From Fructilactobacillus florum DSM 22689 = JCM 16035 (GTDB lineage Bacteria; Bacillota; Bacilli; Lactobacillales; Lactobacillaceae): a DNA stretch of 36,563 nt. Position 1 is the stretch's first letter. Every line of letters begins with the position of its first letter. The stretch spans positions 1-36,563 of the forward strand of contig NZ_AYZI01000004.1 in the NCBI RefSeq assembly GCF_001436645.1, in the 5' to 3' direction. The notes under the pieces are model-generated. The model did not search any database. It was not told where the DNA came from and saw only the letters and a program-made list of their open reading frames with translations. Shown one piece after another: positions 1 to 7,409 of the stretch. Made by a program: the position numbers and the translations under genes.

Positions 1-57
1 AACGTATTAAATTACTTTACAAAGCTTGGAAACATCCAGAACGAGTGGTGGTTGAAG

Positions 58-165
58 ATGAGAAATGATTGGAATAGCGGGAAACGTGCGTCTGAAATAA
101 TTGCGCTGGTTGTCTGCGTCTATGTGATGCTAGCTATAATGCTGGCGGTAGCGAGCGTGCTATGA
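58..165 (+). CDS. Small membrane protein ORF (35 residues, or the 3' end of a longer one)
   Basis: The frame is open from base 1 to the TGA at 163-165. The first ATG inside the window is at 58 and would give 35 residues: a short polar N-terminus followed by one hydrophobic segment of about 20 residues rich in Leu, Val, Ala and Met. The ribosome site ahead of 58 is poor, so the gene may begin upstream of the window. It overlaps the next gene by 4 bases (CTATGA), which suggests translational coupling with the regulator. I do not recognise a family; a single-pass phage membrane peptide is all that can be claimed. Confidence 0.4.
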   Translation: MRNDWNSGKRASEIIALVVCVYVMLAIMLAVASVL

Positions 166-608
166 TTGGGGGTTATCAGTTGGTTAAAGGCAGAAAAGAA
201 ATCGAAGATGCTAAGAAAATCCTAGAGCGATACCAAGAAGCTCATTTAGTCGAGCTAGCCAATAAAGTTGGGATTAGCAGTCCGTCATTTGATGATCAGC
301 CGAAATCAGGCGGCTTTGAGAATAGCCAAGAAGACAAGCTGGTTAATAGCATGGAAAGAAGCCAAGCCGAGACGTGCTTTTGTAAACGGGTAAGGATGAC
401 GATATCTTTAATCCATGATGAGATTAACGCTGATAGTGCTAGCATTCTTAAGCTTATCTATATGTATGGCAAGACTAACGATGAAGTCATGGAAACGCTG
501 AGATTATCCAAAAGCCACTATTATAGGCAGAAGAATGACGCACTACTAATCTTCAAGAAGATGTTTGGTAATTTCAACATTGGCGATATGGGACAAAAAT
601 GGGACTAA
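162..608 (+). CDS. arpU: ArpU-family phage late transcription regulator
   Basis: This 148-residue protein has the size, position and layout of ArpU-type regulators of Gram-positive phages: an N-terminal helical region, then a C-terminal sigma-like helix-turn-helix (about residues 100-140, with a motif like YGKTNDEVMETLRLSKSHYYR). Such proteins sit just before the terminase genes and are thought to activate late transcription, like RinA. The last codons overlap the first copies of an 11-bp-phased GGGAC array, the probable binding site, so the gene and its target are physically fused. The ATG at 162 overlaps the preceding ORF; a TTG at 180 behind a G-rich stretch is an alternative start. Confidence 0.82.
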   Translation: MIGGYQLVKGRKEIEDAKKILERYQEAHLVELANKVGISSPSFDDQPKSGGFENSQEDKLVNSMERSQAETCFCKRVRMTISLIHDEINADSASILKLIYMYGKTNDEVMETLRLSKSHYYRQKNDALLIFKKMFGNFNIGDMGQKWD

Positions 609-660
609 TTTGGGACACTTTTGGGACTAATTTGGGACTAATTTGGGACTCTATCGGGAC
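590..660 (+). promoter_or_regulatory. Seven GGGAC motifs with exact 11-bp phasing: candidate late-activator array
   Basis: GGGAC occurs at 590, 601, 612, 623, 634, 645 and 656, always 11 bases apart, often within GGGACTAATTT units. All copies would lie on one face of the helix. The last two copies cover the place where a -35 box would sit for the -10 at 671-676. That geometry fits an activator that replaces -35 recognition. The upstream ArpU-type protein is the obvious candidate, but binding is inferred. Confidence 0.8.
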
Positions 661-667
661 TGGTACA

Positions 668-676
668 TGCTACAAT
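668..676 (+). promoter_or_regulatory. Predicted late-operon promoter (extended -10)
   Basis: TGCTACAAT is a good extended -10 (TG-N-TACAAT, five of six in the hexamer). No conventional -35 is present; its place (about 648-653) is taken by the phased GGGAC array. Initiation is predicted at about 682-684, right at the foot of a strong hairpin. Confidence 0.65.
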
Positions 677-682
677 TGGTAT

Positions 683-714
683 TGTAGAGAAATGGCAAAG
701 AGCCATTATCTACA
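683..714 (+). promoter_or_regulatory. Hairpin at the predicted 5' end of the late transcript
   Basis: TGTAGA (683-688) pairs with TCTACA (709-714), and AATGGC (691-696) pairs with GCCATT (702-707). They are separated by a small 2x1 internal loop and closed by a 5-base loop. No T-run follows, so it is not a terminator. It begins at the predicted transcription start, upstream of two real terminators, so an antitermination or RNA-stability role is possible but unproven. Confidence 0.55.
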
Positions 715-820
715 GCAATGTAATTCTTTCTCTGTTAATGGTTTGGCAATAACCTATTGCGAGATTCCTTTTCATCATGTGTTGTTTCTTCCTGTTTTCT
801 TTAAAATCCTAATTCCAAGA

Positions 821-848
821 AAGTCAGTTCTCACGAGCTGATTTTTTT
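821..848 (+). terminator. Intrinsic terminator, first of an identical pair
   Basis: TCAGTTC (824-830), loop TCAC, GAGCTGA (835-841) gives a 7-bp stem with one G-U pair, followed by seven T. The 27 bases 821-847 recur exactly at 904-930. Confidence 0.75.
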
Positions 849-903
849 GTTGCATTATTTTTCTGATGGAATGAATAACACTACAAACAAGAGCTAAAAA
901 CAT

Positions 904-930
904 AAGTCAGTTCTCACGAGCTGATTTTTT
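904..930 (+). terminator. Intrinsic terminator, second of an identical pair
   Basis: Exact 27-base copy of 821-847, with the same 7-bp stem (907-913 with 918-924) and six T. It lies about 25 bases before the ribosome site of terS, so late transcription must pass both terminators or restart beyond them. The bases 715-820 between the hairpin and the pair hold no convincing gene. Confidence 0.75.
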
Positions 931-957
931 AATACATAAAAAAATAACGGAGGTGTG

Positions 958-1758
958 GTGGATGAAGTGAGTAAGAGAGATGACGCTAAAGCCGATTACT
1001 TAATTGGTAAGTCATATAAAGAGATAGCGAAGAAATACGGCGTTAGTCCTGCTACAGTTCGTGCGTGGAAGTCACGTTACGGATGGCCAAGCAAGCCACG
1101 TAAAGCAAAACGCAACAGCGACAGTGCAACGCAACAAAGTGACGCAACAGAAAGGCAACATATTGCAACAGATGTTTTTGTGACAGATAAAGCACTGACA
1201 GAAAAGCAGAAGTTATTTTGTGTGTATTATCTACAATCTTTTAACGCTACGCAGTCATATTTAAAAGCGTATGGCTCATCGTACGATACAGCTAAGGTAA
1301 ATAGTACCAAAACGCTAGCCAATACTAACATACAGGCTTATATAGCTCAGCTCAAAGAGCAGACTGGTAAGCAACTGGGGCTAGATATCCTAGACTTGGT
1401 AAAGTCTGACGCTAAACAAGCTTTTGGCGATATCGGCGATTATGTGGATTATACGGTTAATGTGTTTAATGAAACAGATACAAAGGGAAAACCAGTTAGG
1501 GATGCAAACGGAGATGTTGTTACCAGTCGTCAAATAGACGTTTATTTTAAAGATAAAGAGTCAATCGATACATCAATCATCAAATCAATCACGATTGGTA
1601 AGGATGGACGCAAGATTGAGTTAAAGGATAGCGACAAGGCTAAGGAACGTCTATACAGATTCTTTACGGCTGGTAGCAATAGTGGCAAAGAACAGATGAA
1701 CGTTATCGATAGGTTACTGGGCAAGATAGCAAAGGGTGTGGCTAAGAATGACAGTTAG
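958..1758 (+). CDS. terS: Terminase small subunit
   Basis: DNA-recognition subunit of the packaging motor. About 266 residues, with an N-terminal helix-turn-helix (about residues 18-43, including EIAKKYGVSPATVRAWKSRY), a polar linker, and a Terminase_2-type region starting near residue 80 (LTEKQKLFCVYYL... with an NATQSYLKAYG segment). Two GTG codons (955, 958) and a third at 967 follow GGAGG at 949-953; 958 is chosen as a compromise, spacing 4. The gene overlaps terL by 11 bases, as is usual for this pair. It is the first gene after the late leader. Confidence 0.88.
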   Translation: MDEVSKRDDAKADYLIGKSYKEIAKKYGVSPATVRAWKSRYGWPSKPRKAKRNSDSATQQSDATERQHIATDVFVTDKALTEKQKLFCVYYLQSFNATQSYLKAYGSSYDTAKVNSTKTLANTNIQAYIAQLKEQTGKQLGLDILDLVKSDAKQAFGDIGDYVDYTVNVFNETDTKGKPVRDANGDVVTSRQIDVYFKDKESIDTSIIKSITIGKDGRKIELKDSDKAKERLYRFFTAGSNSGKEQMNVIDRLLGKIAKGVAKNDS

Positions 1759-3103
1759 CGATGTGTTTACAGCTAAACAGCAACAAGTGCTAGATCAGGA
1801 GTGTAACAATCCTGACTGGACACTGATGATTAACTATGGCGCTGTTCGAGCTGGCAAGACTTATGTTGATAACTTCGTATTCTTGTATGAGTTGCAACAC
1901 GCAGCACGAATTGCTCAATCTAATGGCGTTGCACATCCGCAATATATTTTAGCTGGAGCTAGCTCAAAAACAATTGATAGTAACATCTTGGTTGAGCTGT
2001 TTAACACGCTTGGGATTAAGTTCAAGTTTGACAGACACAATACCTTTGACGTCAACTTCCCCGACTTACCTCCTGTTCGAGTCGTGCAAGCCTACACTGA
2101 GAACATCCGTGGGATTGCTGGTATTCGTGGTATCACGGCTTACGGTGCTTATATCAACGAAGCGTCGCTAGCTAACGAACAAGTGTTCAAAGAAATTAGA
2201 GAGCGTTGTTCTGCTGATGGTGCAAGAGTAGTCTGCGATACTAACCCTGACGTTCCAACGCACTGGCTGAAAACGAAGTATATCGATAAAGCTAAAGACG
2301 ACAAGTACATCATAGCTAACCACTTCACGCTGGAAGATAACCGAGCTAACTTAAGCGACCACTATATCGAGTCACTGAAGCAAACGACACCCGCAGGAAT
2401 GTTCTACGACCGAACGATTAAAGGTTTGTGGGTAGCAGGCGAGGGATTAGTCTACAGTTCTTTCAATGAGAATGATAACTTAATCACGCAAGCAGACTTC
2501 GATAAGATCGAGCGCAATAAAGCGTTGACTTACTATTGCGGACTGGACTGGGGATTTGAACATAAGGGCTCAATCGTTCTGCTTGCTGATGATGAAGATG
2601 GTAATACGTATCTGGTCAAAGAGTGGACGTATCAACACAAACAGATTGAGTACTGGCAAGATATTGCTAAAGAGATTCAGGGACGATATGGAATTAACAT
2701 TCCATTCTATTGTGACAGCGCTAGACCTGAGTATGTTGCACGCTTTCAGGAAGCTAACATCAATGCTATCAATGCCTACAAAGCACGCTTAACAGGTGTT
2801 GAAGATGTATCACGACTGATATATAACAAGCGTTTCAAAGCAATCAAAGATAATCTTGTAGACTTTGAGACTGAGATATATCAATACATTTGGGATGATA
2901 AGACTGGCGAGCCTATCAAGAAAGATGGTATGGACGACTGTATGGACGCACTACGTTACGGGGTTGCAACGAAACGCTGGTTCGAGCGTGACAAACAGTT
3001 GCAACAGCAACGCAACAGTTCGATCGATGAACAGCGCAACGTGCTTATCGAACATGGCTTGGCAGATGATGACTTTACTGATGACGAAAGGTGGGGAGTA
3101 TAA
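1748..3103 (+). CDS. terL: Terminase large subunit (PBSX / Terminase_3 type)
   Basis: ATPase and nuclease that pumps DNA into the prohead and cuts it. Visible are a Walker A variant GAVRAGKT (residues about 31-38), a Walker B-like YINEA (about 135), and a C-terminal RNase H-like nuclease with acidic motifs GLDWGFE (about 265), CDSARPEY (about 322) and DGMDDCMDALRYG (about 393-405). The length of 451 residues is normal for the family. The ATG at 1748 follows AAAGGGTG with good spacing; an upstream in-frame GTG at 1736 is less likely. The stop overlaps the portal start (TAATG). Confidence 0.93.
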   Translation: MTVSDVFTAKQQQVLDQECNNPDWTLMINYGAVRAGKTYVDNFVFLYELQHAARIAQSNGVAHPQYILAGASSKTIDSNILVELFNTLGIKFKFDRHNTFDVNFPDLPPVRVVQAYTENIRGIAGIRGITAYGAYINEASLANEQVFKEIRERCSADGARVVCDTNPDVPTHWLKTKYIDKAKDDKYIIANHFTLEDNRANLSDHYIESLKQTTPAGMFYDRTIKGLWVAGEGLVYSSFNENDNLITQADFDKIERNKALTYYCGLDWGFEHKGSIVLLADDEDGNTYLVKEWTYQHKQIEYWQDIAKEIQGRYGINIPFYCDSARPEYVARFQEANINAINAYKARLTGVEDVSRLIYNKRFKAIKDNLVDFETEIYQYIWDDKTGEPIKKDGMDDCMDALRYGVATKRWFERDKQLQQQRNSSIDEQRNVLIEHGLADDDFTDDERWGV

Positions 3104-4800
3104 TGGTTGACTTGAACGATTTACTAAAGTATCCAACGAATGTTCCAAGGAAAGACAAACAGGGTTCTAATCGTTTTGGGACTGAATCTAACATCCGCTA
3201 CGCAATTCCACAGTCGGCTTTTGTTAATCTAAAAGGCGGTAGCAAAGCTTTTACGACACTGGTTCAGTACTACACGACTCAACATTATCAAAACGAACTA
3301 GAACGTATCATAGAACTGCAACGTTACTATTTTGGCGACAACAATATCCATTACTGGAAGTCGACAATCAAAACTGATAAGCAAAGCGATAACAAGATAT
3401 CCAATCCGTGGGCTACCTACATTACTAACTTGCGAGTCGGTCACCAGTTTGGCAATCCAATCCAGTATGGTTATGAGAATACGAGCGATGAGAAAGATAA
3501 CGGCGAAAGCTTACTTGAAGAAGTTGATGCTTTCAACAATGGCAATAACGAGAGCTACCATAATCGCATTATGGCAATCAATATGTTTACAACTGGTGTT
3601 GCGTACGAGTTGTTGTACATCGCTGATGGGACTAATCAGCCTAAGCTAACAGCGATTAATCCAAACACATGTTTTGTCGTATGGTCGACAGATATTGACC
3701 CAGTCGAGCTATTTGCCGTTCGCTATTACGAGATATCAGTTGCGGGCAACAGTAGCTACAATGTCGAAGTCTACACTGATGACAGTATCTACTATTATGA
3801 TGCTGGCAATGATATCGGTGGAGACTGGACGTTAACAAAAGTCGAGCCACATTATATCGGCTCAGTGCCAATCACAGAGTTCAACAACAATCCTGAGCGC
3901 ATGGGTTGCTACGAGCGAGTCCTTGATAAGATTGATGAGTTTGATGAGTCTGAAAGTCAGATGGCTAACAACCAGCAGGACTTCAGCAACGCTCAATTGA
4001 TGATTAGTGGAGAAGTTACTAACTCACATGGCAAGCCTGAAGCGCTCACTGATAAGCATGGCAACCAAATCTATCTTGATAAAAATGGTTTGCAGACAAT
4101 CAAATCAGTTGACGATGATGGTAATAAGAATGCACCGTTAATGCAAAGCAAAGTGCTTAACACTCACGCAAACGTTCTTTACCTGAAACCAACTAGGATT
4201 AGCAATCCGAGCGGTCAAGACCAAGTTATACCGACCACGGCGAGTTATCTAACCAAGGAACTCAACGTTGCTGATTGGGACAAGCATCGACAGGATATTG
4301 CCAACGAAATTATGCTATTCACAAACACGCCTAACGTTTTAGACCAAAACTTCGCTAACAACGCTAGCGGGGTAGCAATGGCTTACAAGCTGTTTGGAAT
4401 GGATCAGGAGACAGCATTAACAACGGCACTGTACACAAACGGTATCCATCGTCGCTTGCAATTGCTGGCTAACTATCTAGGCTTACAGCCTGATTCAGCA
4501 GTCAGTGCTGACAGTGATACTGATAATCCTGCTAACGTAACCATCACATTTACTCCTAACAATCCAAAGAATGGGCAAGAGATTGTCGCTAATATCCAAT
4601 CGTTGAACGCAACTGGAGCTATTAGTCACGAAACAATCCAAGATATGGCTAGTCAAATTACAGGAGTTCCACAGTCGCAAGAACAGCAACGAATGGACGA
4701 CCAGCAACAAGCTAACAGCGATAGAATCAATAAAGCTAATGCAAACGTCTTTGGTAACAACTTGAAAGGTGGCGATGGTGTTGGCGGAGCAGATGACTAA
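3103..4800 (+). CDS. Portal protein (SPP1 gp6-like)
   Basis: Forms the dodecameric ring at the head vertex through which DNA passes. At 565 residues, placed directly after terL and before the minor head protein, with sequence like SPP1_Gp6-type portals (for example the central segment LKPTRISNPSGQDQV and the acidic, Gln-rich C-terminal tail). The start at 3103 shares its A with the terL stop (TAATG) and follows AAAGGTGGGGAG. An in-frame GTG at 3091 within that ribosome site is unlikely. The Gln/Asn-rich last 40 residues are typical of the disordered portal C-terminus. Confidence 0.9.
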   Translation: MVDLNDLLKYPTNVPRKDKQGSNRFGTESNIRYAIPQSAFVNLKGGSKAFTTLVQYYTTQHYQNELERIIELQRYYFGDNNIHYWKSTIKTDKQSDNKISNPWATYITNLRVGHQFGNPIQYGYENTSDEKDNGESLLEEVDAFNNGNNESYHNRIMAINMFTTGVAYELLYIADGTNQPKLTAINPNTCFVVWSTDIDPVELFAVRYYEISVAGNSSYNVEVYTDDSIYYYDAGNDIGGDWTLTKVEPHYIGSVPITEFNNNPERMGCYERVLDKIDEFDESESQMANNQQDFSNAQLMISGEVTNSHGKPEALTDKHGNQIYLDKNGLQTIKSVDDDGNKNAPLMQSKVLNTHANVLYLKPTRISNPSGQDQVIPTTASYLTKELNVADWDKHRQDIANEIMLFTNTPNVLDQNFANNASGVAMAYKLFGMDQETALTTALYTNGIHRRLQLLANYLGLQPDSAVSADSDTDNPANVTITFTPNNPKNGQEIVANIQSLNATGAISHETIQDMASQITGVPQSQEQQRMDDQQQANSDRINKANANVFGNNLKGGDGVGGADD

Positions 4801-5236
4801 TGAAGAGATACTTAATGCTGAGAAAGAAAGGGTTAAGCAGTTAGTTGCTAAAGACCAGCTCAACGCTGACAAGATAGACAGTATCTATCAGCAAGCGATG
4901 ACAGTTGCGTCTGCTACGACTAAAGTTTTCTTCGACAAGTACCAGCAAGATGGTCAGCTAAGCTTGTCTGACGTATCACAGTCGCCGACTCAGTGGGATA
5001 TTGAGCAGTATCAGAAAGCTATCAATCAGATGATGGCTACTGCTAGCGTGACCAGTGATTTACGCAAACAGCTCAACGTTCTTTATCAACAAGCTTTGCT
5101 AACACGACGGTCACTGCTTGGCTCACTGCTTGGCTCAGCAGTCGTCATTGCAACAGCTAATGTGAAAGAACTGGGTCATAAAGTCATTAAATCCGACTAC
5201 CAAGAGGGATACAATCACTTTGGGGGTGGTAGCTAG
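4775..5236 (+). CDS. Minor head protein, N-terminal half (split MuF / SPP1 gp7 type)
   Basis: A 153-residue helical protein that matches the N-terminal region of SPP1 gp7/MuF head-morphogenesis proteins in position and composition, but stops before the Cys/His motif those proteins carry. The missing part is in the next gene, which starts on the stop codon of this one (TAGTG). The pair therefore looks like one canonical protein divided into two coupled polypeptides. A stop in the downstream frame at 5230-5232 leaves almost no room for a frameshift that would join them. The start is uncertain: ATG at 4775 or 4793 (or GTG 4769). Confidence 0.72.
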   Translation: MVLAEQMTNEEILNAEKERVKQLVAKDQLNADKIDSIYQQAMTVASATTKVFFDKYQQDGQLSLSDVSQSPTQWDIEQYQKAINQMMATASVTSDLRKQLNVLYQQALLTRRSLLGSLLGSAVVIATANVKELGHKVIKSDYQEGYNHFGGGS

Positions 5237-6537
5237 TGGACACTGACGATTTTGACGAAGCGCTAGATAATCATGCACAATCGGCGATTGGCAAGGGTCA
5301 GCAAGAACTTTATTCATCACTTCAAAGTGGAATGAGTGAAGATGATTTAAAGCAACTGACTGACGTTACTAGCGCTAGCGATGACAGACAGTCGGGAAAT
5401 ATCTCATCGGCAATTAATACTGAAGTATCACAGACTCAGACGCTATTGCGAACTGAAGCCAGTAGTGCTAACAATGATGGTGCTACGGACGCAATGAAAG
5501 AAAACGACGTTGAATATGTTCATCTACTGACCGAGGGAGACGAGAAAGTCTGCGATATCTGCGATAGTTATTGGGACAGCAACCCGTTTGAGATTGACGA
5601 TGCACCAAATATTCCCGACGATACGCATCCTAACTGCCGTTGCCAGCTGATACCTTGCGACGCAGATGATACATTGCTTGGAACAATCGGTAATAATGAC
5701 GATAGCGGAGATGATGGTAGTAGCACTGATAACGACGATCCTGACAATGATAATCCTGATGGTTCAGGCGATGATGGTTCAGATGATACGTTGCAAGACA
5801 AGTACGATACTTATCAAGACTATCAGCGTGACTATCAAGCGCCGTTTGATGAAACTGATAAAGACGCAATGGGCGATTACATTGAGAGTAATTATGGTAT
5901 AGAATGGAAAGAGAAGAAGCGTGCACACTACAAAATCAGTCCTGAAACAATGGCTAATACTGTACGTGTGCTAGATCGTTTCTTTTCGTACTATCCTAAT
6001 TTCTTAGATAACGGGCAGTATAAATTTACGTCGCTTGAATCGCATGTCTTTACTGGTAGTTCTGCTAGAGCTGAAGCTTATGTTCAGTCGCTAAGATGGC
6101 GTGATGGAAGAAAAGAGCAGTCGCTCCATTTGAATTCCAAGCACGGAGACCTAGAAGCTCAGCAGAAGATGACAGACTACTCCTTTCAGACAAACTGGTT
6201 TAGGGGTAATGACACTTCGACTCATATTCCAACTCATGAATTTGGTCATGCCGTTGATAATAATCTGACCGCCGCTAGTGGCTCAGATGTTAGAGTATCT
6301 GAGCAGATTCTTACACAAATGTATCGAGAAGATCGGGGAGACCATTACGATAGTAGTGATTTTCAGCACAACGAAGACTTCAAGCATTGGGCTTTCGATA
6401 ACATCGGTACTTATGGCTCAAAATCGACAGCTGAGGGATTTGCCGAACTATTTACTGAGTATTATGGTTGTGACAATCCAAGACCAGTCGCAGTTAGGTT
6501 TGGAAAGATTATAGACAATATGTTAAGGGAGATGTAA
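5236..6537 (+). CDS. Minor head protein C-terminal half (MuF) fused to an HExxH metallopeptidase domain; candidate phage-borne toxin
   Basis: 433 residues. About 1-140 complete the MuF head domain: LLRTEASS, then CDICDSY and the typical DDTHPNCRC near residue 135. Next is a very acidic Asp/Ser/Asn/Gly linker (about 150-195). The C-terminal domain (about 200-433) has a zinc-protease motif HEFGHAVD (H334, E335, H338) and a downstream AEGFAELF (E400 or E404 as a possible third ligand), as in gluzincin-like zincins. Fusion of MuF domains to variable toxin domains is described for temperate phages of Firmicutes; that this one is a toxin is inference. GTG start overlaps the previous stop behind GGGGGTGG. 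Followed by a small ORF and a terminator. Confidence 0.8.
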   Translation: MDTDDFDEALDNHAQSAIGKGQQELYSSLQSGMSEDDLKQLTDVTSASDDRQSGNISSAINTEVSQTQTLLRTEASSANNDGATDAMKENDVEYVHLLTEGDEKVCDICDSYWDSNPFEIDDAPNIPDDTHPNCRCQLIPCDADDTLLGTIGNNDDSGDDGSSTDNDDPDNDNPDGSGDDGSDDTLQDKYDTYQDYQRDYQAPFDETDKDAMGDYIESNYGIEWKEKKRAHYKISPETMANTVRVLDRFFSYYPNFLDNGQYKFTSLESHVFTGSSARAEAYVQSLRWRDGRKEQSLHLNSKHGDLEAQQKMTDYSFQTNWFRGNDTSTHIPTHEFGHAVDNNLTAASGSDVRVSEQILTQMYREDRGDHYDSSDFQHNEDFKHWAFDNIGTYGSKSTAEGFAELFTEYYGCDNPRPVAVRFGKIIDNMLREM

Positions 6538-6539
6538 CT

Positions 6540-6680
6540 ATGTATGCACCTAAAGGGTTAAAGTGGTGGTACAAAGATGACAATTTAGTCGACCACATAA
6601 GAGATGATGCCCCGCAATGGGCTAAAGATGAGTTTAAAGAGTATTTCGAGCTACTAAATGATCCGAATATAGATGTATGA
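6540..6680 (+). CDS. 46-residue acidic protein; candidate immunity protein for the MuF-metallopeptidase
   Basis: An ATG two bases past the stop of the MuF-metallopeptidase gene, behind AGGGAG with good spacing, opens a 46-codon frame. The product is rich in Trp, Asp and Glu (begins MYAPKGLKWWYKDD, ends NDPNIDV), with no membrane segment. Tight linkage to a probable toxin gene, small size, acidic charge and a terminator just behind it all fit an immunity protein, but nothing in the sequence proves that. It could equally be a minor structural peptide. I recognise no named family. Confidence 0.62.
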   Translation: MYAPKGLKWWYKDDNLVDHIRDDAPQWAKDEFKEYFELLNDPNIDV

Positions 6681-6708
6681 AGCACTTAACAAAGCGTTGA
6701 GTGCTTTT
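6681..6708 (+). terminator. Mid-operon intrinsic terminator after the MuF/46-residue pair
   Basis: AGCACTTAAC (6681-6690), loop AAAGC, GTTGAGTGCT (6696-6705) form a 10-bp stem (one G-U), then a T-run. It separates the packaging/portal/MuF block from scaffold and capsid. The 97 bases from here to the scaffold start hold no gene; I see no convincing promoter there. Confidence 0.75.
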
Positions 6709-6805
6709 AGTTTGCCTTTTATTCGCAGGCGTTAAAGAACGATGCTAGTTGAGAAACTTAAAACCTTACTTAGTCTACTGACTTAAAAAAATGGAGGAGT
6801 TCTAA

Positions 6806-7408
6806 ATGACTGAAGAATTAAAATACACCCAAGCTGATATGGATAAGGCTATGGCTAGCAAGGCTAAAGAGTACGATACAAAGTACGCTGCCGAAATCGA
6901 AAAGCTGAAAGCTGAAAACGAAACTGCGATTGAACAAGCCAAGAAAGAAGCGAAAGCTGACGGTATGAAAGCTGGCGAAGAACGGGCAAAGATGACTGCC
7001 ACTGAGAAAGCTAAAGCTGAATACCAAGATAAATTGGACGAGTTCAATCAAAAGCAGGAAGAGTTTAAGAGTCAGCAAGAAGAATTCGAGAAGCAGAATG
7101 CTTTAATTGCTACCCGCAAGCTTTTGCAAGACAAGAAACTTCCCGATAGTTTTGCAAACATGCTATCTAGTACGGACGAAGAAACCCGTAAGAAAAACGT
7201 CGAAGAGTTTGCCAAGTCCTATCAATCGGGTATTGATAAAGCCGTCGCTGAGAAAACTAAAGGAGCTGGCACTCCTCAGGCTGGCGGAGCTCCTATCGAT
7301 ACAACGCACATCACTGCTGAAGAGTTTGGCAAGATGAACTACGACCAGCAGATGACGCTGTATCAACAAGATGCTGATTTGTATCACAAATTGAAAGGAG
7401 AGCTATAA
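6806..7408 (+). CDS. Capsid scaffold protein (DUF4355-like)
   Basis: A 200-residue, highly charged protein made largely of heptad-like Glu/Lys/Ala/Gln coiled coil (about residues 20-110), with a Gly/Ala/Pro-rich hinge (about 153-165) and a short C-terminal tail. This is the layout of phage scaffolding proteins that guide coat assembly and leave the prohead. It sits immediately before the major capsid gene, the canonical position, with a strong GGAGGAG ribosome site ahead of the ATG. Confidence 0.85.
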   Translation: MTEELKYTQADMDKAMASKAKEYDTKYAAEIEKLKAENETAIEQAKKEAKADGMKAGEERAKMTATEKAKAEYQDKLDEFNQKQEEFKSQQEEFEKQNALIATRKLLQDKKLPDSFANMLSSTDEETRKKNVEEFAKSYQSGIDKAVAEKTKGAGTPQAGGAPIDTTHITAEEFGKMNYDQQMTLYQQDADLYHKLKGEL

Positions 7409-7409
7409 C

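Noticed and set aside
590-660. A CRISPR-like or microsatellite array
   Set aside because: The unit is only 11 bp, there are no spacers, and the position before an extended -10 explains it as a regulator site.
599-841. An 80-codon ORF across the GGGAC array and late leader
   Set aside because: Its N-terminus (MGLIWDTFGT...) is just the translated 11-bp repeat, it has no ribosome site, and it runs through the promoter, the hairpin and into a terminator.
821-930. The 27-base direct repeats as insertion-sequence ends or attachment sites
   Set aside because: Each copy is itself a complete intrinsic terminator, and no transposase or coding frame lies between them.
4495-4872. A 125-codon leftward ORF antisense to the portal and minor head genes
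   Set aside because: It is a mirror of the real rightward genes, is Ser/Cys/Leu-rich in the way antisense frames are, and has no ribosome site or promoter.
5568-5926. Leftward and rightward ORFs over the acidic linker of the MuF-peptidase gene
   Set aside because: They come from the repetitive GAT/GGT-rich bases that encode the Asp/Gly/Ser linker and have implausible composition.
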